DNA from: Owenweeksia hongkongensis DSM 17368
GTDB taxonomy: Bacteria > Bacteroidota > Bacteroidia > Flavobacteriales > Schleiferiaceae
NCBI GenBank assembly: GCA_945865885.1
Contig: CAMBEZ010000001.1
Span: forward strand, 145,112 to 209,111
Length of the DNA: 64,000 bases
Reading direction: 5' to 3'
The position numbers and the translations under genes were made by a program. Under the pieces are notes generated by a model. That model worked only from the letters and a program-made list of their open reading frames with translations. It was not told the origin of the DNA and did no database searches. Within the stretch, counting starts at the first letter, position 1, and each line of letters begins with the position of its first letter. Below are positions 16,394-25,948 of the stretch, piece after piece.

Positions 16394-16400
16394 CACTCTT

Positions 16401-17516
16401 ATGGTGACTACAGATCGCGTACGCGAAATTTTTGATCGATTGAAGGCCCTGGAGGGCTACCTGCGCTTGGAAGAGAAGCGCATTACCTTGTTCAACGAAG
16501 AAGAGCGCACGGTGAACCCCGGTTTTTGGGACGATTCCAAGAAGGCGGAGGCCACCATGAAGAAAATCCGGGAACTGAAGTACTGGGTGGACGGATTCAA
16601 AGGGATCAAAGCGCAGTGCGAAGAACTGGAGTTGTCCTTGGAGTTTTTCCGCGAAGGAGAGCTCACGGAGGCGGAAGTGGTGGCACTTTACGCTGCGGCG
16701 GACGATGCATTGGGCACCATGGAGTTCCGGAACATGCTGTCCGGAGAGGAAGACAAACTAAGCGCCGTACTGCAGATTAATGCGGGTGCGGGGGGAACAG
16801 AGTCCTGCGACTGGGCCGGGATGCTGATGCGCATGTACCTGCGTTGGGCGGAGCGCAACGGCCACAAGGTCCGGGAATTGAACTTCCAAGAAGGCGATGT
16901 GGCGGGCGTGAAGACGGTTACCTTGGAAATCGAAGGCGAATTCGTCTTTGGTTACCTCAAAGGTGAAAACGGCGTGCACCGGTTGGTGCGGGTTTCCCCG
17001 TTCGACAGCAACGCGCGCAGGCATACGTCGTTTGTGAGCGTGTACGTTTATCCGTTGGTGGACGACACCATCGACATTCAGGTGAACCTGGGCGAAATTG
17101 AATGGGATACGTTCCGTTCCAGCGGTGCCGGCGGTCAGAACGTGAACAAGGTAGAAACCGGTGTCCGGTTGCGGCACAAGCCGTCGGGTATCGTGATTGA
17201 AAATACCGAAACGCGTTCGCAGTTGCAGAACAAGGAAAAGGCCATTCAATTGCTGAAGTCTCGGTTGTACGAGATGGAGATTGAGGCGCGCAATGCCAAA
17301 CGCGCGGAAATTGAATCCGGCAAGAAGAAAATTGAGTGGGGTTCGCAAATCAGAAACTACGTTTTGCACCCGTACAAATTGGTGAAGGACGTTCGCACGG
17401 GCGCAGAAACCTCGGATCCGGATCGGGTGTTGGACGGTGAGATCGATACCTTTTTGAAAGCGTTCCTCATGTCCGACGGTTCGGCGGCTCAAGAGCTGGA
17501 CGACCTGGATTTGTAA
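16401..17516 (+). CDS. prfB: Peptide chain release factor 2
   Basis: Ends translation at UGA and UAA codons. The 371-residue product has the RF2 stop-recognition tripeptide SPF ([13 protein letters not shown]) and the catalytic GGQ ([15 protein letters not shown]). The well-known programmed frameshift near codon 25 (CTTTGA) is absent: the reading frame runs [10 protein letters not shown] without an internal stop. Autoregulation by that route is therefore lost. The long open frame upstream of 16401 is antisense to ltaE. Confidence 0.95.
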   Translation: MVTTDRVREIFDRLKALEGYLRLEEKRITLFNEEERTVNPGFWDDSKKAEATMKKIRELKYWVDGFKGIKAQCEELELSLEFFREGELTEAEVVALYAAADDALGTMEFRNMLSGEEDKLSAVLQINAGAGGTESCDWAGMLMRMYLRWAERNGHKVRELNFQEGDVAGVKTVTLEIEGEFVFGYLKGENGVHRLVRVSPFDSNARRHTSFVSVYVYPLVDDTIDIQVNLGEIEWDTFRSSGAGGQNVNKVETGVRLRHKPSGIVIENTETRSQLQNKEKAIQLLKSRLYEMEIEARNAKRAEIESGKKKIEWGSQIRNYVLHPYKLVKDVRTGAETSDPDRVLDGEIDTFLKAFLMSDGSAAQELDDLDL

Positions 17517-17550
17517 TTCGTACCTTTTGACCGTGTGTTCGGTCTCAATC

Positions 17551-20500
17551 GTGAAGGTTTATAGGCTCCAAGCAGCTTTGCTGCTGTTGGGTTTGTGGCT
17601 TTTTTTGCCATCCGCTGGTGCGCACCTTGCGTTGCGTTCCTCAGCACTTTTTGGAATGCAGGACACCGCGGCTTTGCCCGGGTCTGTTGCGGGTCGATCA
17701 ACCCGTGTGATGACGAAAGGACCGCGCTTGGTGGTTCCCAATGTAGGACAATGGGCGACTCCTGAAGTGGCCCGTTTGGTTTTGGACGAGGTCACGGTGC
17801 ACGTGGAGCGCGACGCACTGGTTTTTTCCGTTCGCGTTCCGGATTCCCTAAGGCCAGCGGACGCTACCGCTGCGGTGGCGTATCAATGGGCCGTTCGGCA
17901 GCGGTTTATTGGTGCATCTTCTGCCGTGCGTTGGGAATTGGAGGCTCAAGCAGTTGGCGTGAACCATCATTACTTTTTGGGCACGGACCGTTCCCGCTGG
18001 CGCTCCAACGTGCCGGGCGGACGGGTTTTGGTGGGCAAGGGAATTTATCCGGGAGTGGATTTGCGTTTGGAGGTAGTGGACCAGCAGTTGAAGTCCACCT
18101 GGGTGGCTGTTCGCGGCACGGATTTGCAAGCCGTTGCAGTGGTGTGGGAGGGTGCCAGCGATTGGCGCATCAACCGTCGGGGCGGGGTGTCTGTGCGCTT
18201 GGGAGATCAATGGGCGGAGGAGACGGAGCCCACAGCCTTTTCGTCCGATGCGGCACCACTGAGTATTGGCTGGCGCGCGCAGCGCGGCAGCCTCCGTTTG
18301 GTGGGTGCTGCCGTGCGAACCTCAGACTCGGTTTTCGTAGATCCGCGGTACGTTTTCTCTACGTTTAGCGGCGGCACCTCCGACAATTTTGGTTACTGCG
18401 CCACCTACGACGCTCAAGGACGAACCTGGTCTGGGGGCGTTTCCTTCGGTCCCGGATACCCCAGTACCAACGGCTTTCAACCCGCCTTCCAAGGCGGGGG
18501 GTGCGACGCCGTACTCACCTTGTGGAAACCGGACGGTACCGGGTACCGCAGTTCCACCTTTTTGGGCGGGAACAACCGGGAAGCTCCGCACAGCATATCC
18601 GTTGCGCCCAACGGAGACTTGGTGGTGTTTGGCACCACCGGTTCGACGGATTTTCCACACTTGCCCAATGCGTTTGACACCACCTTTGCCGGAGGGACGG
18701 GGGTGAGTGCGGACGGCGTCTTCTTCAACAACGGAACCGACTTGTTTGTGGCCCGACTGGACTCCACGGGGGGTGTTTTCCGGGGCGGAACCTATTTGGG
18801 AGGAGCTCAGAACGACGGCATCAATTTGGAGCCGAACAGCCTGCCCATGAACTACGGAGATCCCGCGCGTGGAGAGCTGTTGGTCAACGGGGTGGGACGC
18901 CCTGGATTGTCTGCTCTTGGGGAAGTTTTTGTAGCCACCAGCACCCGTTCTCCGAATTTCCCGGTATTCCAGCCAACCGTACTTCCGGGTTTCGCCCGGG
19001 ACACCGCATTCGGCGGTATTTTGGACGGGATCGTGTTTCGCATGTCGCCCTTTTTGGACACCCTGCGCTGGTCCGTGGCTTTGAACGGCAGTGCATACGA
19101 CGCGTGGATGAGCTTGGTTGAATCACCGTCGGCCTTGGCGTTTGGTCAATTGATGGCGGTGGGGGCCACCCGAAGCGACAGTTTGGCACGGGGAGCCAAT
19201 GTCCTGCAAACCCAACGCGCCGCACACACGGACGGCATCCTCGGCGTCATCGACGTGGCCACCGGAACGCGTTTGCGCTCCACCTACTGGGGAACGGGTG
19301 GTTTTGACGCACTTTTCTGCGCGGCCTCCAATCCGTCGGGTTCGCTGTCCGCCTTGGATACGGTTGCTGCGGTGGCCGTTGTGGGGCAGTCCAAAGCATT
19401 TTCCGGTTCAGCACCGTTTGCACCTTCACCCGGCGTTTGGGGCCAGCCCGGATCCGCCCAGTTCATCCACTACATCGGTACCGGACTGGATACCGTATAC
19501 CGCAAGATGAGTTTTGGCAACGGCCAAAACCAGCAGGCCAACGCTTCGCCCACCGCATTGGCTTGGGACGATTGCGGCAATACCTACTTCAGCGGTTGGG
19601 GCGGCTTGGTCAATGCCGGCGGCAATACCTTGGGCATGGCCACCACGCCCAATGCGTTGGATTCCACCACAGACGGTTCGGATTTCTACTTTCTCGTCTT
19701 GGCTCCAGACGGTCAGTCTGCCCGCTACGCCAGTTTTTTTGGCGGCACCTCCCTGGAACACGTGGACGGCGGCACCTCTCGTTTCAGTCCCGACGGCGTG
19801 ATTCACCAGGCGATTTGCGCCGGGTGCGGGGGCAGCAGCAATTTCCCCATCTTTCCGGCAACCGCCCACAGCGCCACCAACAATTCCAGCAACTGCAACA
19901 TTGCGGCGGTGCAAATTGATTTGGAAGTGCAGTCCGTTTCCTTGCCCGGCTTGAAACCCATGAACGGGTGCGCTCCCCTGACCGTTGGTTTTGCAGCAGA
20001 GGCCTTGAATGCCTCGTCGCTCAGCGTCAATTGGGGCGACGGAAACGCTGCTGCCCCCACCGCGTTACTTGGTGTTCAGCATACTTTTACGGCCCCAGGC
20101 ACCTACCAAGTTGTGGCGCAGGGCTACGATTCACTGTGCAACACCACCGCTCAACGCATTTATACCGTGGTTGTTCGCGCGGGTGCAGGAGCACTTCTCC
20201 CGCCAACGGTTCAGAACGACACCTGCTCGGAGGTGCAACGGGCCGCACTGCTTCCCCCTACGTCCGCCCCCTCGGGAATAGCCTACCGAATTCGCTGGGG
20301 CGACGGTTCAGACACTGCGTGGTTCGGATCTTGGTCCCAGGCGGTGGCCCACCGTTATTTTGGTTATGGTCCCTACCGAGGCTGGGTGATCGCAGTGGAC
20401 ACCGTCTGTTCGGTTCGGGACAGTATGCCGTTCCGTATTCGATTTGCGGCGCCTTTGTCTGCCGTTCCGCCGGTTGTTGAAGTGGATGCCTGCGCCCAGC

Positions 20501-21000
20501 CTCCCGTGGTACGCGTGCAAGGTGCGGTGATTGGGGCCACCCAATACACCTGGTACCCTTTTGGAATTAACGGCCCAACGGTCAACGGAGCGCGCGCGCA
20601 GTGGACCGTTCCTGCACTGGGCAACTACACCGTTTACTTGGTGGCTGAAGACACCGCCTGCGGTAGGGCGGACACCACCACCACCATCATCAACGTGGTT
20701 CCCTTGGACTCCAATTCCGTCAAACTTCCCAACGTATTCAGTCCGGACAACAACGGCACCAACGACTGCTTCCAACTGCCTTCCGCCGGACAAGTGGGGT
20801 TGGTTCTGTGGCACGTGCAGGTGTACAACCGATGGGGCGAATGCATTTACGCGGAAACGGATCCAGCAGCTTGTTGGGACGGAACCCGCAACGGCTTGGA
20901 CTTGCCGGACGGCGTCTATTTTTACCGCGCCCAATGGTCCGACGCCTGCGGCAATGGCGGCGACCTGCACGGAAGTGTGACGCTGGTGCGTGATCGGTAA
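17551..21000 (+). CDS. Large secreted protein with type B T9SS C-terminal domain
   Basis: A predicted cell-surface protein of 1149 residues exported by the type IX system. After a hydrophobic signal (LLLLGLWLFLPSAGA) comes a region like the domain family that opens many Bacteroidota propeller proteins (VVPNVGQWATPEVA, GKGIYPGVDLRLEV). Propeller-type SBBP repeats follow (about 270-800; for example TFLGGNNREAPHSI and ASFFGGTSLEHVDG). Then there are two PKD/Ig-like domains, and last the type B sorting domain (VFSPDNNGTNDCFQL, VYNRWGECIY, SVTLVRDR). The start is uncertain: TTG at 17527 or GTG at 17551. It is monocistronic. The function, adhesion or binding, is unknown. Confidence 0.87.
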   Translation: MKVYRLQAALLLLGLWLFLPSAGAHLALRSSALFGMQDTAALPGSVAGRSTRVMTKGPRLVVPNVGQWATPEVARLVLDEVTVHVERDALVFSVRVPDSLRPADATAAVAYQWAVRQRFIGASSAVRWELEAQAVGVNHHYFLGTDRSRWRSNVPGGRVLVGKGIYPGVDLRLEVVDQQLKSTWVAVRGTDLQAVAVVWEGASDWRINRRGGVSVRLGDQWAEETEPTAFSSDAAPLSIGWRAQRGSLRLVGAAVRTSDSVFVDPRYVFSTFSGGTSDNFGYCATYDAQGRTWSGGVSFGPGYPSTNGFQPAFQGGGCDAVLTLWKPDGTGYRSSTFLGGNNREAPHSISVAPNGDLVVFGTTGSTDFPHLPNAFDTTFAGGTGVSADGVFFNNGTDLFVARLDSTGGVFRGGTYLGGAQNDGINLEPNSLPMNYGDPARGELLVNGVGRPGLSALGEVFVATSTRSPNFPVFQPTVLPGFARDTAFGGILDGIVFRMSPFLDTLRWSVALNGSAYDAWMSLVESPSALAFGQLMAVGATRSDSLARGANVLQTQRAAHTDGILGVIDVATGTRLRSTYWGTGGFDALFCAASNPSGSLSALDTVAAVAVVGQSKAFSGSAPFAPSPGVWGQPGSAQFIHYIGTGLDTVYRKMSFGNGQNQQANASPTALAWDDCGNTYFSGWGGLVNAGGNTLGMATTPNALDSTTDGSDFYFLVLAPDGQSARYASFFGGTSLEHVDGGTSRFSPDGVIHQAICAGCGGSSNFPIFPATAHSATNNSSNCNIAAVQIDLEVQSVSLPGLKPMNGCAPLTVGFAAEALNASSLSVNWGDGNAAAPTALLGVQHTFTAPGTYQVVAQGYDSLCNTTAQRIYTVVVRAGAGALLPPTVQNDTCSEVQRAALLPPTSAPSGIAYRIRWGDGSDTAWFGSWSQAVAHRYFGYGPYRGWVIAVDTVCSVRDSMPFRIRFAAPLSAVPPVVEVDACAQPPVVRVQGAVIGATQYTWYPFGINGPTVNGARAQWTVPALGNYTVYLVAEDTACGRADTTTTIINVVPLDSNSVKLPNVFSPDNNGTNDCFQLPSAGQVGLVLWHVQVYNRWGECIYAETDPAACWDGTRNGLDLPDGVYFYRAQWSDACGNGGDLHGSVTLVRDR

Positions 21001-21022
21001 GCGTTGACCTACCGACGGACGC

Positions 21023-21030
21023 TATCTTTG
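21023..21030 (+). promoter_or_regulatory. -7 element of arsC
   Basis: TATCTTTG ends 4 nt before the ATG, implying an essentially leaderless mRNA. Confidence 0.55.
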
Positions 21031-21034
21031 CTGC

Positions 21035-21391
21035 ATGAAAATCCAATTCTACCACAATCCGTCGTGCGGAACCAGCAGAAATGCCTTAGCCCTTCTAATA
21101 GAAAAGGGTGTTGAACCGGCGGTTCGCAACCTGATCGACGAACCGTTGACCTTGGAGGAATTGGAGAATTTACTGAATCTTTTGGACTTGAACGCCCGCG
21201 ATTTAGTGCGCACCAACCACCCCATTTGGCTCGAACAATTTGCCGAATTGGAACTGAACGACGAAGAAGAAATCATGCTTGCCTTGCTAGAGCACCCCGC
21301 CATGATGCAGCGCCCCATTGGCGTTTCAGACTCCGGCAAGGCCGTTTTGGCACGTCCGGCAGAACGGATTTTGGAGTTGCTGGCAATCTAG
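21035..21391 (+). CDS. arsC: ArsC-family reductase
   Basis: A thioredoxin-fold protein of the glutaredoxin-dependent arsenate reductase family. The 118-residue product starts with the active-site loop YHNPSCGTSRNA (catalytic cysteine at residue 11). It retains the three arginines that bind arsenate in the plasmid R773 enzyme, in LVRTNHP, QRPIGV and VLARPAERI. No arsR or arsenite pump is adjacent, so a general reductase role remains possible. It is transcribed alone, from a promoter 4 nt upstream to a terminator at 21463. Confidence 0.85.
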   Translation: MKIQFYHNPSCGTSRNALALLIEKGVEPAVRNLIDEPLTLEELENLLNLLDLNARDLVRTNHPIWLEQFAELELNDEEEIMLALLEHPAMMQRPIGVSDSGKAVLARPAERILELLAI

Positions 21392-21462
21392 CGAGCACCA
21401 GCGCACAAGCGGTCAATTGCGTACAATGGCGCGTTTGCTGTTTGCGCCAAACGAAGTAAACG

Positions 21463-21498
21463 AAAAAAGGGGCGGTCGCTTAAGCGACCGCCCCTTTT
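21463..21498. terminator. Bidirectional terminator between arsC and fumC
   Basis: A perfect inverted repeat (arms 21465-21480 and 21483-21498) has A-rich and T-rich ends. It serves two convergent genes. Confidence 0.85.
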
Positions 21499-21518
21499 GG
21501 TTGTAGCTCAATCCGGGA

Positions 21519-22916
21519 CTAGTGCATACTGCCCACCATGTCCTCCGGCTTCACCCAAGCGTCAAACTGCTCGTTGGTCAATAAATTCAGCGCCAGCGCA
21601 GCCTCACGCAAGGTGGTCCCCTCCTTGTGGGCCTTCTTGGCAATAGCCGCTGCGTTGTCGTATCCAATGTGCGGATTCAAGGAGGTTACGAGCATTAAGG
21701 AATTCTCCAGATGCTTCTGAATGACCGGAAGATTCGGCTCAATTCCTGCGGCACATCTATCGTTAAAAGACACGCACGCATCGCCCAAAAGGCGGCCGGA
21801 CTGAAGCACATTGGCCGCAATCATCGGTTTAAACACATTCAACTCAAAATGTCCTGAGGCACCGCCAATGCCAACAGCCACATCGTTCCCCATGATCTGG
21901 GCGGACACCATGGTCAACGCCTCTGGCTGCGTGGGATTGACCTTTCCGGGCATGATGCTGGACCCCGGCTCGTTATCCGGAATGACAATTTCACCAATTC
22001 CGCTGCGCGGTCCGGAACTCAGCATTCGGATGTCGTTCCCAATTTTCATCAGGGAAACCGATACCCGGCGAAACGCGCTGCTCAATTCCACCATGGCGTC
22101 GTGCGCTGCCAGTGCTTCAAATTTGTTCGGAGCGGTACGGAACGGCTTACCGGTTAAGGCAGCAATTTTCTCCGCAACCACAACGTCGTAGCCCGCTGGA
22201 GTGTTCAGTCCCGTGCCCACGGCGGTCCCGCCCAAGGCCAACTCGGCCACCATTTCCAAGGCGTTTTCAATGGCGCGTATGCCGTTGTTCAGCTGCTGCA
22301 CGTACCCGCCAAACTCCTGACCCAACGTCAGCGGCGTGGCATCCATGAAGTGGGTCCGGCCGGTTTTTACAATGCTCTTGAACGCGTCCGACTTTGCCGC
22401 CAACGTGTCCCGAAGTAAACGGATGCCCGGCAACGTCAGGTCTACGGTTTGCATATACGCCGCAATGTGCATGGCGGTGGGGAAGGTGTCGTTGGAAGAC
22501 TGGCTTTTGTTGACGTCGTCGTTGGGGTGAAGCACTTTCTGCGCATCGGTCAACGAGCCGCCGCGCAAAACGTGCGCCCGGTAGGCCACTACCTCATTTA
22601 CGTTCATGTTGCTCTGCGTGCCGGAACCGGTTTGCCACACCACCAATGGAAACTCAGCGTCGTGCTGGCCCGTGAGGATTTCGTCGCACACTTGGCCTAT
22701 TAAGGCAGCTTTGTCCGCATCCAAAACACCCAACTGGTGGTTTGCTTGCGCTGCAGCCTTCTTGAGGTATGCAAAAGCGTGAATGATCTCGCGCGGCATG
22801 CTGCCCGACGGTCCAATTTTAAAGTTGTTCCGGCTGCGCTCCGTTTGCGCCCCCCAGTAAACCCGAGCCGGTACCTGAACCTCGCCCATGGTGTCTTTTT
22901 CAATGCGGTATTCCAT
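21519..22916 (-). CDS. fumC: Fumarate hydratase, class II
   Basis: Interconverts fumarate and malate in the TCA cycle. The 465-residue product has the fumarase/aspartase signature [16 protein letters not shown] with the catalytic serine. It also has [27 protein letters not shown] and [20 protein letters not shown]. The last distinguishes fumarases from aspartases less firmly, but overall similarity favours fumarase. The promoter element ends 4 nt before the ATG. The gene stands alone, between a terminator and a small membrane-protein gene. Confidence 0.95.
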   Translation of the reverse strand: MEYRIEKDTMGEVQVPARVYWGAQTERSRNNFKIGPSGSMPREIIHAFAYLKKAAAQANHQLGVLDADKAALIGQVCDEILTGQHDAEFPLVVWQTGSGTQSNMNVNEVVAYRAHVLRGGSLTDAQKVLHPNDDVNKSQSSNDTFPTAMHIAAYMQTVDLTLPGIRLLRDTLAAKSDAFKSIVKTGRTHFMDATPLTLGQEFGGYVQQLNNGIRAIENALEMVAELALGGTAVGTGLNTPAGYDVVVAEKIAALTGKPFRTAPNKFEALAAHDAMVELSSAFRRVSVSLMKIGNDIRMLSSGPRSGIGEIVIPDNEPGSSIMPGKVNPTQPEALTMVSAQIMGNDVAVGIGGASGHFELNVFKPMIAANVLQSGRLLGDACVSFNDRCAAGIEPNLPVIQKHLENSLMLVTSLNPHIGYDNAAAIAKKAHKEGTTLREAALALNLLTNEQFDAWVKPEDMVGSMH

Positions 22917-22920
22917 GAAT

Positions 22921-22928
22921 CAAAGGTA
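22921..22928 (-). promoter_or_regulatory. -7 element of fumC
   Basis: The minus strand reads TACCTTTG and ends 4 nt before the fumC ATG, consistent with a leaderless transcript. Confidence 0.55.
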
Positions 22929-22983
22929 CGTCACAAGCCAATCCATGGCCTTTAAGTCCGGCGATTTCAATTCAAACGGGCAC

Positions 22984-23012
22984 AAAAAAAGCCGCCCCAC
23001 AAAGGGGGCGGC
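22984..23012 (-). terminator. Intrinsic terminator after the 55-residue membrane protein gene
   Basis: On the minus strand a GCCGCCCC/GGGGCGGC hairpin is followed by seven T. It lies 23 nt beyond the small gene's stop. Confidence 0.85.
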
Positions 23013-23034
23013 TGAAAATAAGGATTACGAGCAA

Positions 23035-23202
23035 TTACTCTTTGGATTCCTTGTGTCCAATCAACTTGTATGCCCATTCGGGTTTCCATTGTTCCAAGCC
23101 AATCAACGTCAACCAGTACCCCACAAAAAGGGCTAGGAAGATCAACATACTAAAGCCCATCAAAATGATGACCACGCCAACGAGGAATCCTAGAAATTTC
23201 AT
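23035..23202 (-). CDS. Small membrane protein, 55 residues, unknown
   Basis: A short open frame between manC and fumC. The product begins MKFLGFLVGVVIILMGFSML and has one long or two short hydrophobic segments (residues about 4-34). A charged tail follows (EQWKPEWAYKLIGHKESKE). It has its own -7 element (TATATTTG, 4 nt before the ATG) and its own terminator. These two signals argue that this is a real gene and not a chance frame. No function can be assigned; a small inner-membrane regulator or toxin-like peptide is possible. Confidence 0.7.
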   Translation of the reverse strand: MKFLGFLVGVVIILMGFSMLIFLALFVGYWLTLIGLEQWKPEWAYKLIGHKESKE

Positions 23203-23206
23203 AGGA

Positions 23207-23214
23207 CAAATATA
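23207..23214 (-). promoter_or_regulatory. -7 element of the 55-residue membrane protein gene
   Basis: The minus strand reads TATATTTG, ending 4 nt before the ATG and starting 4 nt after the manC stop. Its -33 region must lie inside manC; a TTG occurs there with a 21-nt spacer. Confidence 0.55.
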
Positions 23215-23217
23215 ACT

Positions 23218-24303
23218 TTAAACGAATTGATTTCCCAACTTGAATTTAACTTCACTCACAAACTTCTTGATCTCTTGCTCCTGAGACCGTCGGCAAATTA
23301 GCAATCGATTCTCGTTGACCACCACCACCATGTCCTCCAAACCGTCCACCACAGCGGCCATGTGTTCTGGGAGCGCAAAGGTGTTGTTCTTGCTGTGGTA
23401 CACCAACACATTGGAGTGAACGCCGGTGTTGCCCTGCGCGTCCGGTTCTTGTTGGTCGTGCACGGCGCCCCACGAACCCAAGTCTGACCAGCCAAAAGAG
23501 GCCGGTAAAACATGAACGTTCTTGGCTTTCTCTAAAATGCCGTAGTCCACGCTTTCGTTGGAGCACGATGGGTATACTTCTTCTATAAACGGCTTTTCGC
23601 GGTCCGTATTAAACGAATCCCAGCCGTTGTGGAACAAGCCGTAAATTTCCGGCTGCAACTTTTCAAAAGCAGAGAGAATGGCGTTGGCGTTCCACAGAAA
23701 CACGCCTGAATTCCATAAAAATTCACCGGAAGCCAAAAAAGACTCGGCCATGGCCCGGTCCGGTTTTTCCGTAAAAGACTTGACTCGCTTCACCTCAGAG
23801 TGGAGCGAATCTTCGTCCTCCTTGTACTGAATGTATCCGTAACCGGTTTCTGGCCGATGCGGCTTAATGCCCAAGGTGAGCAAGATGTTGTGCTCTCGTG
23901 TGGTGCGCAAACCTTCGGTCAATACGCGAAGAAACTCCGTTTCATTTGCCACCAAATGGTCCGAGGGCGTCACCACAATGTTCGCGAGGGGGTCGCGTTT
24001 CTTCAATTTGAACGCAGCATACGCAATACACGGTGCGGTGTTCCGTCGGGCCGGCTCCAACAGCAGCTGATCCGGAGTCAACTCTGGAAGTTGCTCCAAG
24101 GTAAGAGCGGCGTAGTGCTCGTGGGTAACCACATAAATGCGGTCCGACGGGCAAACGGCTTTCATCCGGCGAAACGTTTGTTGAATCAACGTCTCCCCGG
24201 TGCCCAAAATGTCCAAGAATTGCTTGGGATTTTTCTCCGTACTGGCAGGCCAGAAGCGGGTTCCAACCCCTCCGGCCATGATGACGGCATAGACGTGTTC
24301 CAT
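23218..24303 (-). CDS. manC: Mannose-1-phosphate guanylyltransferase
   Basis: Makes GDP-mannose from mannose-1-phosphate and GTP for polysaccharide and glycan synthesis. The 361-residue product has the nucleotidyltransferase signature VIMAGGVGTRFWPASTEKNP. Further on are VVTPSDHLV, FTEKPD, GEFLWNSGVFLWN and FGWSDLGSWG, all typical of the family. It lacks the isomerase domain of the bifunctional enzymes. The open frame extends 165 codons upstream, antisense to adk. The ATG at 24303 fits the family. Confidence 0.94.
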   Translation of the reverse strand: MEHVYAVIMAGGVGTRFWPASTEKNPKQFLDILGTGETLIQQTFRRMKAVCPSDRIYVVTHEHYAALTLEQLPELTPDQLLLEPARRNTAPCIAYAAFKLKKRDPLANIVVTPSDHLVANETEFLRVLTEGLRTTREHNILLTLGIKPHRPETGYGYIQYKEDEDSLHSEVKRVKSFTEKPDRAMAESFLASGEFLWNSGVFLWNANAILSAFEKLQPEIYGLFHNGWDSFNTDREKPFIEEVYPSCSNESVDYGILEKAKNVHVLPASFGWSDLGSWGAVHDQQEPDAQGNTGVHSNVLVYHSKNNTFALPEHMAAVVDGLEDMVVVVNENRLLICRRSQEQEIKKFVSEVKFKLGNQFV

Positions 24304-24352
24304 TGGGATGTTGTTTGCGGGCGTAAAGATACGGAATACCAACTCCATGCCG

Positions 24353-24360
24353 TAAATTTG
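24353..24360 (+). promoter_or_regulatory. -7 element of adk
   Basis: TAAATTTG lies 16 nt before the adk ATG, leaving a leader of about 12 nt. It is divergent from the manC upstream region. Confidence 0.5.
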
Positions 24361-24376
24361 TGGTTTCCTATTCATT

Positions 24377-24949
24377 ATGCTGAACGTTGTACTATTTGGC
24401 CCTCCTGGCGCAGGCAAGGGCACCCAATCTGCTTTTTTGGTAGAGGCATACGGATTTATCCACCTCAGTACGGGGGATGTTTTTCGGGCCAACATCAAAG
24501 GAGCAACCCCCCTGGGGACCCTGGCCAAGTCGTACATGGACCAAGGCCAGCTGGTGCCGGATTCCGTGACCATTGACATGCTGGCAGCTGAATTGGCCAA
24601 ATACCCAGCTGCGCCCGGATTTATATTCGACGGTTTCCCGCGCACGGGACCGCAGGCAGAGGCTTTGGACGCTTTGCTGAGCGGGATGAATGCATCCGTT
24701 ACGGCCATGCTGGCGTTGGAAGTTCCGGAAACGGAGTTGAAAGCACGCCTGTTGGAACGCGGCAAAACCAGCGGCAGACCGGACGACGCGGATCCCAACG
24801 TGATTCAGAAGCGGATCGACGTCTACAACGCAGATACGGCGCCGGTGCAGCACTTCTACGAAGCGCAAGGCAAGTACATCGGCATTCCTGGCGTCGGCAG
24901 CATCGAGGAAATTACCCAACGCTTGAAGGTCGCCTTGGACACCCTTTAA
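24377..24949 (+). CDS. adk: Adenylate kinase
   Basis: Converts AMP and ATP to two ADP. The 190-residue product begins with the P-loop LFGPPGAGKGTQ, then has STGDVFRANI and the AMP-binding FIFDGFPRTGPQ. The lid is the short form without zinc cysteines (RGKTSGRPDDADPNVIQKRI). The next gene, obg, begins 3 nt after its stop, so they are co-transcribed. Confidence 0.96.
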   Translation: MLNVVLFGPPGAGKGTQSAFLVEAYGFIHLSTGDVFRANIKGATPLGTLAKSYMDQGQLVPDSVTIDMLAAELAKYPAAPGFIFDGFPRTGPQAEALDALLSGMNASVTAMLALEVPETELKARLLERGKTSGRPDDADPNVIQKRIDVYNADTAPVQHFYEAQGKYIGIPGVGSIEEITQRLKVALDTL

Positions 24950-24952
24950 GCC

Positions 24953-25948
24953 ATGGCTGATAACAACTTTATTGACTACGTCAAAATCCACTGCACCTCC
25001 GGAGCCGGAGGTGCGGGAAGCACCCACATGCTGCGCACTAAGGGCAACGCCAAAGGCGGCCCAGACGGTGGAGACGGCGGACGCGGTGGCCACATTGTTT
25101 TGCGCGGCAACACCCAAATGTGGACCCTGCTGCACCTAAAGTACCGCAAGCACATCAAAGCAGAACCCGGTGGTGGGGGAGACCGCAACAACCGCATTGG
25201 TGCATCCGGAGAGGATGTGGTGCTGCAAGTTCCTCTAGGAACCATCGTCAAAGACGCAGAAACTGGTGATTTGCTGGCAGAGATTGCAGAAGACGGTCAG
25301 GAAATCATCTTGATGGAAGGCGGCCGCGGAGGAAAGGGCAACGACTTCTTCAAGTCGTCCACCAACCGAGCGCCCCGCTACGCCCAGCCGGGCGGACCCT
25401 CCCAAGAAGGCTGGATCATCTTGGAATTGAAAGTTTTGGCAGACGTTGGTTTGGTGGGCTTTCCGAACGCCGGAAAGTCAACCTTGCTCTCCGTTTTGAG
25501 TGCGGCCAAGCCTGAGATTGCCGATTATCCATTCACCACGTTGGTTCCTCAATTGGGCATCGTTTCCTACCGAGATTACCGCTCGTTTGTATTGGCAGAC
25601 ATCCCCGGGATTATTGAAGGCGCGAGCGAAGGCAAAGGCTTGGGACACCGCTTCCTCAAGCACATTGAGCGCAACGCGGTTCTGTTGTTTTTGGTACCGG
25701 CGGACAGCCCGGATGCGGCAAAAGAGTACAAAATACTGCTGGCAGAACTGAAGAAGTTCAATCCGCAGCTGCTCACCAAGCATCGTGTGGTTGCCATTTC
25801 CAAAAGCGATTTATTGGACGACGAGCTCGCCCGTGAATTAAGAGCCACCTTTCCCAAGAAGTTACCCGTGGTCTTCTTTTCGTCCGTGGCGCAATTGAAT
25901 TTGGAGGTATTGAAGGACCGTTTATGGGAATCCTTGCAAGAATCGTAG
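24953..25948 (+). CDS. obg: GTPase Obg/CgtA
   Basis: A GTPase involved in large-subunit ribosome maturation and stress control. The 331-residue product has the glycine-rich Obg fold ([29 protein letters not shown]). The G domain follows: G1 [11 protein letters not shown]2 TTLVPQLG, G3 [13 protein letters not shown]4 SKSD. It ends right after the G domain without the C-terminal OCT domain, common for this phylum. The PAP2 gene starts 25 nt inside its 3' end. Confidence 0.95.
   Translation: MADNNFIDYVKIHCTSGAGGAGSTHMLRTKGNAKGGPDGGDGGRGGHIVLRGNTQMWTLLHLKYRKHIKAEPGGGGDRNNRIGASGEDVVLQVPLGTIVKDAETGDLLAEIAEDGQEIILMEGGRGGKGNDFFKSSTNRAPRYAQPGGPSQEGWIILELKVLADVGLVGFPNAGKSTLLSVLSAAKPEIADYPFTTLVPQLGIVSYRDYRSFVLADIPGIIEGASEGKGLGHRFLKHIERNAVLLFLVPADSPDAAKEYKILLAELKKFNPQLLTKHRVVAISKSDLLDDELARELRATFPKKLPVVFFSSVAQLNLEVLKDRLWESLQES

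Noticed and set aside
23800..24576. 258-codon plus-strand frame over manC and adk
   Set aside because: Antisense to manC and out of frame with adk; no domain is visible.
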